Shown here one piece after another: positions 34,457 through 42,504 of a stretch of 64,000 bases of DNA (position 1 is the first letter of the stretch; each line of letters opens with the position of its first letter). A program made the translations under genes and the position numbers. The stretch spans positions 3,720,001 to 3,784,000 of the forward strand of contig NZ_JAGINT010000002.1 of assembly GCF_017876295.1 (NCBI RefSeq), given 5' to 3'. The DNA is from Kribbella aluminosa (GTDB taxonomy: Bacteria; Actinomycetota; Actinomycetes; Propionibacteriales; Kribbellaceae). The notes under the pieces were generated by a model that saw only the letters and a program-made list of their open reading frames with translations, had not been told where the DNA came from and did no database searches.

Positions 34457-35106
34457 TGCTCCCGTTCCAGCTCGGCCTGATCGACGGGCCCGTGCATCTG
34501 GTTGCCCTCGGCGCCCATCCGGACGACATCGAGATCGGCTGCGGCGGCACGCTGCTCAAGCTCGCGGAGTCGGTGCCGGAGCTGTCGGCCGAGTTCGTGA
34601 TCGCGACCGGTACGCCGGTACGCCTGGAGGAGGCGCGCCGGGCGGCGGAGCTGTTCCTGCCCGAGTGCGAGGTGACCGTCACGTCGGCGGAGCTGCCGGA
34701 CGGGCGGCTGCCAGCGTACTGGAACCAGGCCAAGGAGTTGCTGGAGGCAACGGCCCGGGGCAGCCGTCGTCCCGACCTGGTGTTTGCCCCGAGCAAGCAT
34801 GACGCGCACCAGGACCACCGGCTGATCGCGGAACTGGCGCCGACGGTGTGGCGCAACGACCTGGTGCTGCACTACGAGATCCCCAAGTGGGACGGCGATT
34901 TCGGCCGGCCGTGGCTGTACGTCGAACTCACCGAGGAACAGCTCCGGGACAAGATCGCGCTGCTGCACAAGGCGTACCCGTCCCAGGTCCCGCACGACTG
35001 GTTCGACGAAGAGGTGTTCGCGGGGCTGGCGCGGTTGCGCGGCATGGAGTGCAGGGCGCCGTACGCCGAGGCCTTCACGACGGCGAAGGCGACGCTGACA
35101 TGGTGA
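34456..35106 (+). CDS. PIG-L family deacetylase
   Basis: The 216-residue protein has the zinc-binding opening VALGAHPDDIEIGCGGTLL (AHPDD) and the second metal motif HDAHQDHRLIAEL, typical of LmbE/PIG-L N-acetylglucosamine deacetylases. It may remove an acetyl or formyl group from a sugar amine made in this cluster. Start and stop overlap its neighbours (TGATG at 34454-34458). Confidence 0.92.
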   Translation: MLPFQLGLIDGPVHLVALGAHPDDIEIGCGGTLLKLAESVPELSAEFVIATGTPVRLEEARRAAELFLPECEVTVTSAELPDGRLPAYWNQAKELLEATARGSRRPDLVFAPSKHDAHQDHRLIAELAPTVWRNDLVLHYEIPKWDGDFGRPWLYVELTEEQLRDKIALLHKAYPSQVPHDWFDEEVFAGLARLRGMECRAPYAEAFTTAKATLTW

Positions 35107-35120
35107 GCGAGGGGAACTCC

Positions 35121-36239
35121 ATGGAGTTCAAGTGCCGTGGGTGCGCGGGGTCGAACGTCGTACCTGTGGTGGATCTCGGTGAGCAGCCCTGTGCTGACTA
35201 CTTTCCGCCGGCGGAGAACCCTGGCCCCGATCCACGATGGCCGCTCGCACTCTGGTTGTGCCGGGAGTGCACGCTCGTGCAGCTCGGACCGGTTCAGCCG
35301 CAGTTGCCTGAGGAGGCGCTGGCCGTTGAGTCGGCGACCAGTCGGGCGCACGCGGAGGCTTCGGTCAAGGAGATCCTCAGCGATTACCCGGAACTCACCG
35401 GCGGCGTGGTGTTCGAGTTCGGGAGTCCGCACGGGGGGTCTTGGCTCGAGCATCTGCAGGGTGCTGGTTGCAGGGTGGCAGGGGACCAGCGGGCCGATCT
35501 GGTGGTCGACGTACACGGGATTGTGCATGAGCCGCAGTACGGCGAGATGCTGAAGCTGCGGGCGGAGCGGCTCGCGGCGGGTGGATTGCTGGTGATGGAG
35601 TTCCATCACCTGCTGCCGTTGTTCGTCGGGAACCAGTTCGACACGATCCGGCACGGCCACTGGGTGTACATGTCGCTGCGCGCGCTGCGGAACGTCGCCG
35701 CGCTGCACGGTCTCGCGGTCGAGTCGGTACGGCAGGTCGACATGTTCGGGGGCAGCCTGCTGGTGATGCTGCGGCACGCCGCGGACGCCCACCCGGACGC
35801 GTCGGTCGACGTGGTGCAGGAGGACGAGGACGCGGCCGGTATCGCGGACGAAGTACAGCTCGGCACGTTGCAGGAGGCCGCGTGGCATGCCGCCGGTGCG
35901 TTGCACGACGAGCTGGCCCGGCACAAGGCCGCGGGCCGTACCGTCCTCGGGTACGGCGCCCCGTCGAAGGCTCCGCTGCTGCTCGACCTGAGCAAGGTGA
36001 CGACGGAGCTGCTGCCGTTCACCGTCGACCTCGCGGCGGGCAAGCACGGGCGCCGGATCCCCGGCGGCGGCATGGTCCCGATCCGTCCGATCGACGAGCT
36101 CACGGCCGCGCGGCCGGACGTCGTACTGGTGCTGACCTGGGACATCGCCGACGAGATCATCACCCAGCTGGAGGCCGGCGGCGGCTGGGGTACGACGTAC
36201 CTCGTGCCGCTGCCGGAACCGCACGAGAGGGGGTGCTGA
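35121..36239 (+). CDS. C-methyltransferase-like protein with altered catalytic motif
   Basis: The 372-residue protein shares the layout of the enzyme at 32341: zinc ligands (CRGCAGS ... CRECTLVQL), a SAM-like domain and a C-terminal domain (VLGYGAPSKAPLLLDLSKV). The SAM motif is shortened to VVFEFGSPHGGSWLEHL. The catalytic YHEH of the family is replaced by RHGH (FDTIRHGHWVYM), which may change or abolish methyl transfer. ATG 35121 follows GAGGGG; an in-frame ATG at 35100 overlaps the PIG-L stop. It may be a paralogue with a different role in the same sugar pathway. Confidence 0.82.
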   Translation: MEFKCRGCAGSNVVPVVDLGEQPCADYFPPAENPGPDPRWPLALWLCRECTLVQLGPVQPQLPEEALAVESATSRAHAEASVKEILSDYPELTGGVVFEFGSPHGGSWLEHLQGAGCRVAGDQRADLVVDVHGIVHEPQYGEMLKLRAERLAAGGLLVMEFHHLLPLFVGNQFDTIRHGHWVYMSLRALRNVAALHGLAVESVRQVDMFGGSLLVMLRHAADAHPDASVDVVQEDEDAAGIADEVQLGTLQEAAWHAAGALHDELARHKAAGRTVLGYGAPSKAPLLLDLSKVTTELLPFTVDLAAGKHGRRIPGGGMVPIRPIDELTAARPDVVLVLTWDIADEIITQLEAGGGWGTTYLVPLPEPHERGC

Positions 36240-36244
36240 CCGCT

Positions 36245-36793
36245 GTGGAGGTCATCGAAGTACCCGGTATCACGGGCGTCCTGCTGTTCCGGCCCGCGCC
36301 GCATCGCGACGAGCGCGGGTTCTTCTCGCGGACGTTCGACCGGGACGTGGTCGCGAAGGCCGGGCTCGACCCGGACGCGTTCGTCCAGGACAGCATCTCC
36401 CGGTCCCGCAAGGGCGTCGTCCGCGGCATGCACACCCGTTCCGGCAAGGGCGAGGCGAAGCTGGTGCGGTGCTCGTACGGCGCCGTGTTCGACGTCGTGG
36501 TCGACCTGCGGCCGGGGTCGCCGACGTACCGGAACCGGGAGACGTTCGACCTGACCGGCGACAACCAGGTGACCGTCTACGTACCGGCGGGCTGTGCGCA
36601 CGGCTTCCAGGCACTCACCGAACCGGCGGACGTCTCGTACCGGATCGACCGCGCGCACGACCCGTCCGAGGACGTCGCGATCCGCTTCGACGATCCCGAT
36701 CTCGGGATCCCGTGGCCGCTGCCGGTGACGCTGGCGTCCGACCGCGACCGCGCCGCAGCACCACTGGATTCAGCCATTGCGAGGCTGTCATGA
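36245..36793 (+). CDS. dTDP-4-dehydrorhamnose 3,5-epimerase (RmlC) family protein
   Basis: The 182-residue cupin has the family blocks DERGFFSRTFDRDVVAKAG, FVQDSISRSRKGVVRGMH (catalytic His), DVVVDLRPGSPTY and YVPAGCAHGFQAL, all in order and at normal length. It would epimerise carbons of a 4-keto-6-deoxy nucleotide sugar. The start is a GTG at 36245, since GAGAGGGGG lies about 11 nt upstream; another GTG at 36233 is possible. Its stop overlaps the aminotransferase start. Confidence 0.9.
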   Translation: MEVIEVPGITGVLLFRPAPHRDERGFFSRTFDRDVVAKAGLDPDAFVQDSISRSRKGVVRGMHTRSGKGEAKLVRCSYGAVFDVVVDLRPGSPTYRNRETFDLTGDNQVTVYVPAGCAHGFQALTEPADVSYRIDRAHDPSEDVAIRFDDPDLGIPWPLPVTLASDRDRAAAPLDSAIARLS

Positions 36794-38100
36794 ACTTCGA
36801 GAAGTCCATCGCCGCGAACAAGCGGCTGCACGACCTGGTCCCCGGCGGCGCGCACACCTACGCCAAGGGTGAGGACCAGTTCCCCGAGGACATGGCGCCG
36901 GTGATCGACCGCGGCGACGGCGCCCACGTCTGGGACGTCGACGGCAACGAGTTCATCGAGTACGGCTCCGGGCTGCGCGCGGTGAGCCTCGGGCACCGGC
37001 ACCCGCGAGTGCTGGAGGCGGTACGCCGGGAGCTCGACCGCGGCAGCAACTTCGTCCGCCCGAGCATCGTCGAACTCGAGGCCGCCGAACGCTTCCTGGC
37101 GTCGGTGCCGACCGCGGAGATGGTGAAGTTCGGCAAGAACGGGTCGGACGCGACGACCGCCGCGGTCAAGCTGGCCCGGGCCGTCACCGGGCGGCCGCTG
37201 GTCGCGGTCTGCGCCGACCACGCGTTCTTCTCGATCGACGACTGGTTCATCGCGAGGACGCCGATGGCGGCCGGCATCCCGGACGCGATCGCGGACCTGA
37301 CCGTCGGCTTCCCGTACGGCGACCTGGCTGCGACCGAGGAACTGTTCCGGCGGCACGAGGGCGAGATCGCCTGCGTGATCCTGGAGGCCGCGACCCAGCA
37401 CGATCCGCCGCCCGGGTACCTGGAAGGGCTGCGCGATCTCGTGCACCGCAACGGTGCATTGTTGACATTCGACGAAATGATCACCGGCTTCCGGTACTCC
37501 GAGTCGGGCGCCCAGGGCCTGTACGGCGTGACGCCGGACCTCTCGACCTTCGGCAAGGCGCTCGGCAACGGGTTCGCGGTCTCGGCGCTGGCCGGCAAAC
37601 GCGAGTACCTCGAACGCGGCGGACTGCGGGATGTCAACGAGCGGGTCTTCCTATTGTCGACAACCCACGGCGCGGAGACGCACGCGCTCGCGGCCGCCGT
37701 CGCGGTGATGGACGTGTACGCCGAGGAGGGCATCGCCGCGCGGCTGCACGACCGGGGCGAGCGGCTCGCCCGGGGGGTTCGCGAGGTGGCCGCGGCCGCC
37801 GGCGTACAGGATCACGTCCTGGTCCGCGGCCGGCCGAGCAACCTGGTGTTCGCGACCCTCGGCGAGGACCTGGAGCCGTCCCAGCCGTACCGGACGCTCT
37901 TCCTCCGCGAGCTGATCCGCGGCGGCGTGATCGGCCCGTCGTTCGTGGTCAGCAGCGCGCTCAGCGACGCCGACATCGAGCGCACCGTCGAGGTCGTCGC
38001 CGGCGCCTGCCGCGTCTACCGCGACGCGCTCGACGCCCGGAACGTGCACGCAGTACTCGGCGGCCGCCCCGTCAAACCGGTCTTCCGGCGCTTCGTCTAA
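36790..38100 (+). CDS. PLP-dependent aminotransferase class III (glutamate-1-semialdehyde aminomutase-like)
   Basis: The 436-residue enzyme has the family start GGAHTYAKGEDQFPEDMAPV, the cofactor site VKFGKNGSDATTAAVKLARA, TFDEMITGFRYSESGAQG and the PLP lysine in STFGKALGNGFAVSAL. In polysaccharide clusters such enzymes usually act on sugars or small keto acids and not in tetrapyrrole synthesis. Here it may install the amino group later handled by other enzymes. ATG 36790 overlaps the RmlC-like stop. Two palindrome variants lie inside (37458, 37653). Confidence 0.9.
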   Translation: MNFEKSIAANKRLHDLVPGGAHTYAKGEDQFPEDMAPVIDRGDGAHVWDVDGNEFIEYGSGLRAVSLGHRHPRVLEAVRRELDRGSNFVRPSIVELEAAERFLASVPTAEMVKFGKNGSDATTAAVKLARAVTGRPLVAVCADHAFFSIDDWFIARTPMAAGIPDAIADLTVGFPYGDLAATEELFRRHEGEIACVILEAATQHDPPPGYLEGLRDLVHRNGALLTFDEMITGFRYSESGAQGLYGVTPDLSTFGKALGNGFAVSALAGKREYLERGGLRDVNERVFLLSTTHGAETHALAAAVAVMDVYAEEGIAARLHDRGERLARGVREVAAAAGVQDHVLVRGRPSNLVFATLGEDLEPSQPYRTLFLRELIRGGVIGPSFVVSSALSDADIERTVEVVAGACRVYRDALDARNVHAVLGGRPVKPVFRRFV

Positions 38101-38109
38101 GGGGTTCTG

Positions 38110-38814
38110 ATGTCCACAATGCTCGGGCGGCTGCGGGAGTCCCTGGCCGGCCAAGGCGTGTTCCACCTGCTGCGGTGGCGGCTGACGTCCCGGCAGGCCG
38201 TCTTCACCCGGATCTACGACTCGGCGACCTGGGGCAGCGCCGAGTCGGGATCCGGCACCGGATCGGAACTGCGCGCCACCGACAACCTGCGCGAACAGTT
38301 GCCCGGGCTGCTCGACAGGCTCGGCGCGACCTCGTTGCTCGACGCACCGTGCGGCGACTTCAACTGGATGCAGCACATCGACCTCCCGGTCGAGAAGTAC
38401 TACGGCGTGGACATCGTGGCGAGCGTGATCGCCGAGGACCAGCGCCGGTACGGCGACGACCGGCGGAGCTTCGCCGTCGGCGACCTGACCGAGGCCGACC
38501 TGCCGCACGCGGACGTGATCCTGTGCCGCGACTGCCTGGTGCACGTCTCGTTCGCGGACGCCGCGCTGATCATCGAGAACTTCCGCCGTACCGGCGCGAC
38601 CTGGCTGCTGCTGAACACCTACCCGGAGGTCGAGCGGAACCGGAACCAGTTCACCGGCAGCAACTGGCGGCAGCTGAACTTCGGCCTCCCGCCGTTCGGG
38701 TTCCCGGAACCGGTCGAGTCGATGGCCGACGGCGGCGACGTCGACCCGAGCCGGCTCGCGCTCTGGAAGCTGCCGGACCTGCCCACCGTCCAGCCGAACG
38801 GAGCATCGCGATGA
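38110..38814 (+). CDS. Class I SAM-dependent methyltransferase
   Basis: This 234-residue protein has the SAM-binding motif SLLDAPCGDFNWMQHID, then YYGVDIVASVIAEDQRRYG and DVILCRDCLVHVSFADAAL. The pattern is common to EPS-cluster methyltransferases of unknown substrate. It overlaps the next glycosyltransferase by four bases and starts 9 bp after the aminotransferase stop. Confidence 0.88.
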   Translation: MSTMLGRLRESLAGQGVFHLLRWRLTSRQAVFTRIYDSATWGSAESGSGTGSELRATDNLREQLPGLLDRLGATSLLDAPCGDFNWMQHIDLPVEKYYGVDIVASVIAEDQRRYGDDRRSFAVGDLTEADLPHADVILCRDCLVHVSFADAALIIENFRRTGATWLLLNTYPEVERNRNQFTGSNWRQLNFGLPPFGFPEPVESMADGGDVDPSRLALWKLPDLPTVQPNGASR

Positions 38815-39767
38815 CAACCCCCAGACTCAGCGTCGGCCTTCCCGTCTACAACGGCGAGGAGTACCTGCGACCCGCGCTGGACGCAGTACTCGGGCAGACG
38901 TACACGGACTTCGAGCTGGTGATCTCCAGCAACGCGTCGACCGACAGTACGGACGACATCTGCCGGGAGTACGCCGCCCGCGACCCGCGGATCCGCCTCT
39001 TCCGGCAGGAGCGGAACATCGGCGCCGCGCCGAACCACGACTACGTGTTCCGGCAGAGCCGCGGTGAGCTGTTCAAGTGGGTCTCGTCGGACGACCTGTA
39101 CGCGCGCGACCTGTTCGAGCGCTGCATCACGCTGCTCGACCAGCACCCGGAAGCCGTACTGGCGCACTCGTGGGGAGCTGCGATCGACGGTGCCGGCGCC
39201 GTGACCCAGGCACTGGAGTACCCGCTCAAGACCGACTCGCCGCGGCCGTCCGAGCGGCTCCGGAGCATGATGCTCGACGGCGACACCCCGGGTGCGTTGT
39301 GTGCCGACGACTTCTACGGCGTGATCCGCTCCGACGCACTGCGGAGCGTGAGGCCGCACGGCAGCTTCTACCACGCGGACTACACGTTCACCGCTCAGCT
39401 GGCCTTGCTCGGTACGTTCGTGCAGGTCCCGGACTGGCTGTACTTCCGCCGGCACCACGCGGGGCGGCTGTCGCTGTCGGACATCAACACGGCGTGCGCG
39501 AACCTCGACCCGAAGCGGTCGAACCGGCGCCGCAATCCCGCCGTACGGCTGGTGGCCGAGTACGTGCTGAGCTGGTTCACCGCCGTCGGCCGGGCGCCGC
39601 TGGCGTTCGGGGAGCGGGTCGCCTGCTACGGCCAGATCTTCCGGTGGATCGGGAGCCGGGTGTCGCGGCGGCTGCGGCGCTGGTACCCGGCGGAGCCGCC
39701 GTCGACGTTCGGCACGGTCGACGGACTGTCGGTGCGGTCCGTGGTGGCCGGGCAGGAGGCGAGCTGA
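38811..39767 (+). CDS. Glycosyltransferase family 2
   Basis: The 318-residue GT-A enzyme starts PRLSVGLPVYNGEEYLRPAL. It has the nucleotide-sugar site VISSNASTDSTDDICREYA and the metal motif in KWVSSDDLYARDLF. It would transfer one sugar onto the growing lipid-linked EPS unit. Its stop is followed directly by the GTG of the pyruvyltransferase gene. Confidence 0.92.
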   Translation: MTTPRLSVGLPVYNGEEYLRPALDAVLGQTYTDFELVISSNASTDSTDDICREYAARDPRIRLFRQERNIGAAPNHDYVFRQSRGELFKWVSSDDLYARDLFERCITLLDQHPEAVLAHSWGAAIDGAGAVTQALEYPLKTDSPRPSERLRSMMLDGDTPGALCADDFYGVIRSDALRSVRPHGSFYHADYTFTAQLALLGTFVQVPDWLYFRRHHAGRLSLSDINTACANLDPKRSNRRRNPAVRLVAEYVLSWFTAVGRAPLAFGERVACYGQIFRWIGSRVSRRLRRWYPAEPPSTFGTVDGLSVRSVVAGQEAS

Positions 39768-41066
39768 GTGGCCCGATCAGGGGCCTGTCCACAAGGCCGT
39801 GGTCGGCGGGTGGGGTTGTTCGGGCGGATCGGCGCCGGCAACCTCGGCAACGACGCGAGCCTGGAAGCTGTCCTGCGGTACCTGCGGAGGGATCATCCGG
39901 AGGCGGTTCTCGACGCGATGTTCACCGGCCCGGAGCCGGTCGGGGAGCGGTACGGTCTGCCGGTCGTCCGGCTGAACTGGCTGCGTCCGGCCGGGAGGTC
40001 GCGATCGCGGCTGCTGCACGTCCTGCTGACGGTGCTCCGGATCGGCGTCGGCGCGATCGCGGACGCGATCTGGATCGGCGCGTGGGTGCGCGGGCACGAC
40101 GTGGTGATCCTGCCGGGGATGGGGCTCTTCGAGACCGACCTCGCGCAGCGGCCGTGGGAGTTCCCGTACTCGCTGTTCCTGGTGTCCGTGGCCGGGAAGC
40201 TCTTCGGTACGAAAACCGCGTACGTCAGCGTCGGCGCCACCGTGGTCGAGCAGCCCGTCACCGGCCGGCTGCTCAGGATCGCGTGCCGGCTGGCCGACTA
40301 CCGGTCGTTCCGCGACCAGCCTTCGCTCGACGCGGCGCGCCGGATGGGCATGGCCGGCGCCGACGACCCGACGTACCCGGATCTCGTGTTCGCATTACCC
40401 GTACCTCCCGCGCGTCCGGAACCCACTGGTGTGGTCGCGGTCGGAGTGATGGCGTACGACGGGACGCCGGCCGACCGGAACCGGGCCGACGAGGTCCGGG
40501 CCGCGTACGTCCGCAAGATGACGCAACTCGTCCGTGCGCTGATCGACGACGGGCACCGGGTCCGGCTGATGATCGGCGACTTCAACGACGAACCGGTCGT
40601 GCGGGAGATCATCGCCGACGCGCGGGCGCGGTGGACCGGTCCGGGCGAGCCGCCGGTGATTTTCGAAGCATTGTCGACAATCCACGATGTCATGGATCAG
40701 CTCAGCCAGGCCGACGTCGTCGTCGGTACCCGGTTCCACACCGTGCTGGTGGCGCTGATGCTCGGGAAACCGACGGTGGCGATCGCGTACGGGCGCAAGC
40801 ACACCGAGCTGATGAACCAGCTGGGCGTCGGCGCCTGGGTACAGCAGATCGCCGAACTCGACGCGGACCTGCTCGAGAAGCAGGTCGCCGCGCTGCAGGC
40901 CGACCGCGAGCAGATCACCCGAACCCTGGCAGAACACGCGGCAGCCAACCGGGACCAGCTGAACCACCAGTTCACAAGGCTCTCCACGCAACTGCTCGAC
41001 GCCCCGAGAGAAACCGCCGCGGGAAATCCGTCGCGAGGGAATCCGCCGCAGGGGTGGCTGTCGTGA
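39768..41066 (+). CDS. Polysaccharide pyruvyl transferase family protein
   Basis: The 432-residue protein belongs to the family that adds ketal pyruvate to EPS sugars (VGLFGRIGAGNLGNDASLEA, VILPGMGLFETDLAQRPWEF, VVGTRFHTVLVALMLGKPTV). The GTG at 39768 directly follows the previous stop. Its last about 20 residues (ETAAG NPSRG NPPQG) are encoded by a degenerate 15-bp repeat that continues past the stop toward the flippase gene. An exact ATTGTCGACAAT lies at 40670. Confidence 0.88.
   Translation: MARSGACPQGRGRRVGLFGRIGAGNLGNDASLEAVLRYLRRDHPEAVLDAMFTGPEPVGERYGLPVVRLNWLRPAGRSRSRLLHVLLTVLRIGVGAIADAIWIGAWVRGHDVVILPGMGLFETDLAQRPWEFPYSLFLVSVAGKLFGTKTAYVSVGATVVEQPVTGRLLRIACRLADYRSFRDQPSLDAARRMGMAGADDPTYPDLVFALPVPPARPEPTGVVAVGVMAYDGTPADRNRADEVRAAYVRKMTQLVRALIDDGHRVRLMIGDFNDEPVVREIIADARARWTGPGEPPVIFEALSTIHDVMDQLSQADVVVGTRFHTVLVALMLGKPTVAIAYGRKHTELMNQLGVGAWVQQIAELDADLLEKQVAALQADREQITRTLAEHAAANRDQLNHQFTRLSTQLLDAPRETAAGNPSRGNPPQGWLS
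40670..40681. repeat. Exact palindrome ATTGTCGACAAT in the pyruvyltransferase gene
   Basis: This exact copy is read in a different frame from the one at 34427: here it encodes A-L-S-T-I. The sequence is therefore conserved as DNA and not as protein. Confidence 0.7.
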
Positions 41067-41142
41067 GGGAGATCGTCGCGAAGAAGACTGTCGCGGAGGA
41101 GTCCGTTGCGGGGGAGACGGCGGCGGGGGCTGGCGGCGACGT
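41008..41142 (+). repeat. Degenerate 15-bp minisatellite spanning the pyruvyltransferase 3' end and the gap to the flippase
   Basis: Nine 15-bp units resembling RGGRARTCCGTCGCG run from the last codons of the pyruvyltransferase gene to just before the GTG at 41155. Because 15 is divisible by three, both reading frames through it stay open. A 31-codon frame (41063-41158) overlaps both neighbours as GTGA but looks like a by-product of the repeat. Confidence 0.75.
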
Positions 41143-41154
41143 TGGCGGTGGCTC

Positions 41155-42504
41155 GTGACGGGGGCGCATGTGCGGGAGGGGCGGCGTGGGGTCGCCCGGC
41201 GGCTCGGGTGGGGGATTGCTGACCAGGCGGTGTCCAGTGTCGGCAACTTTCTGCTCGGGGTGTTCGTGGCTCGGTTGCTCGGGGCAACCGGCCTCGGGGC
41301 GCTCGGACTCGCGTTCCTCGCGTACTCCGTGGTCCTCAACTGTTCACGCGCGTTGTCGACCGACGCACTGATGGTCCGCTTCAGCGTGTCCGTCGACACC
41401 GACCGCCGGCAGGCGGTCGCGGCTGCCAGCGGAGTCGCCGTGCTGGTCGGCATCGCCGGCGGCCTCGTCTGCGTACTGCTCGGACTCGTCCTGAGGCTGG
41501 TCACACCGGGCTCCGAACCGGGCGCCGCCTTCGTTGCCCTGGGCATCGTTCTTCCGGGGTTGACGTTGCAGGACAGCTGGCGGTCGGCGTTCTTCGCGGC
41601 CGGCCAGGGCGTGAAGACATTCGTGAACGACAGCCTGTGGACAATCCTGTTGTTGACCGTGCTGTTCTTCGGCCGCAACCTGAACTTCGGGATCACCGCC
41701 GCGCTGCTGACGTTCGGCGGTACGGCGGCGATCGCCGGGGTGTACGGGATCCGGCAGGCGGGCGTGCTGCCGCGGCCCGCCGGGGCGATCGGGTGGTTGC
41801 GGAGTCACAGCGATCTCGGGCTGCGGTTCCTGGTCGAGAACGTCGTGCTGGGTGCGGGCGGCCAGATCCGTACCTTGATCGTGGCGGCGAGCGGGGGGCT
41901 CGCGGCGGCCGGCGCGATCCGCGGGGCCGAGATGTTGATCGGCCCGGTGGCGGCGTTGCTGATGGGTGTCGGGCAGGTCGCCGTACCGGAGGCGGCGCGG
42001 GCGTTGAGCCGGGGGCCGCAGGCACTGTGGAAGTTGTGTGCGGCGCTGAGCGGTGGATTGTCGACAATCGCCGTGTCGTGGGGTGTGGTGATCCTGGTCG
42101 TGTTCCCGCTCGGCATCGGTGAGCTCGTGCTCGGCAGCGTGTGGCCGGATGCCCGGGCGCTCGTGCTCGGCGTGGTGATCAGTGCGGCAGCCGGGTGTTT
42201 GTACGTCGGGCCGTCGGCCGGGTTGCGGGCGTTGGGGCGCGCCGACAAGACGATGCAGTCGCAGATCGTCGCGACGTCGATGTTCGTCGTACTCGCGGCT
42301 GTCGGCGGGGTGTTCTGGGAGGCGCAAGGCGTCGTGTGGGGGTCGGCGGTTGCTTCGGTGCTCGGGATCGGCGTCTGGTGGAGCCGCCTGGTGACCGCAC
42401 GCCGCGAACACGTCGCCACCGCGCCGGAAGGCGCAGCGCAGGAAGGCGCAGCGCAGGAAGGCGCAGCGCAGGAAGGCACAGCGGCATGGGAGACCTCGGC
42501 ATGA
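41155..42504 (+). CDS. Wzx-type polysaccharide flippase, EPS locus A
   Basis: The 449-residue protein has about twelve to fourteen hydrophobic helices and the family start RRLGWGIADQAVSSVGNFLLG. It would flip the lipid-linked repeat unit across the membrane. Related regions in the second flippase at 48192 include GIADQAVSS/GLADQGLSS and VPEAARAL. The C-terminus has a low-complexity EGAAQ repeat encoded by a 15-bp tandem repeat. The GTG start follows the minisatellite, and the stop overlaps the next glycosyltransferase. An exact ATTGTCGACAAT lies at 42057. Confidence 0.9.
   Translation: MTGAHVREGRRGVARRLGWGIADQAVSSVGNFLLGVFVARLLGATGLGALGLAFLAYSVVLNCSRALSTDALMVRFSVSVDTDRRQAVAAASGVAVLVGIAGGLVCVLLGLVLRLVTPGSEPGAAFVALGIVLPGLTLQDSWRSAFFAAGQGVKTFVNDSLWTILLLTVLFFGRNLNFGITAALLTFGGTAAIAGVYGIRQAGVLPRPAGAIGWLRSHSDLGLRFLVENVVLGAGGQIRTLIVAASGGLAAAGAIRGAEMLIGPVAALLMGVGQVAVPEAARALSRGPQALWKLCAALSGGLSTIAVSWGVVILVVFPLGIGELVLGSVWPDARALVLGVVISAAAGCLYVGPSAGLRALGRADKTMQSQIVATSMFVVLAAVGGVFWEAQGVVWGSAVASVLGIGVWWSRLVTARREHVATAPEGAAQEGAAQEGAAQEGTAAWETSA
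42057..42068. repeat. Exact palindrome ATTGTCGACAAT in the flippase gene
   Basis: The third exact copy encodes G-L-S-T-I inside a membrane protein. Surrounding codons are GC-rich, which makes the AT-rich palindrome stand out. Confidence 0.7.
42426..42485 (+). repeat. 15-bp tandem repeat at the flippase C-terminus
   Basis: GGAAGGCGCAGCGCA occurs four times (last copy altered), encoding EGAAQ repeats. Length change would not alter the frame. Confidence 0.85.

Noticed and set aside
41063..41158. 31-codon gene bridging pyruvyltransferase and flippase with GTGA overlaps at both ends
   Set aside because: The frame is open because the 15-bp repeat is a multiple of three; the sequence is low complexity.
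39077..41158. 693-codon open frame overlapping the family 2 glycosyltransferase and pyruvyltransferase genes
   Set aside because: Arg/Gly/Ala-rich shadow frame; both true genes have clear domains in other frames.
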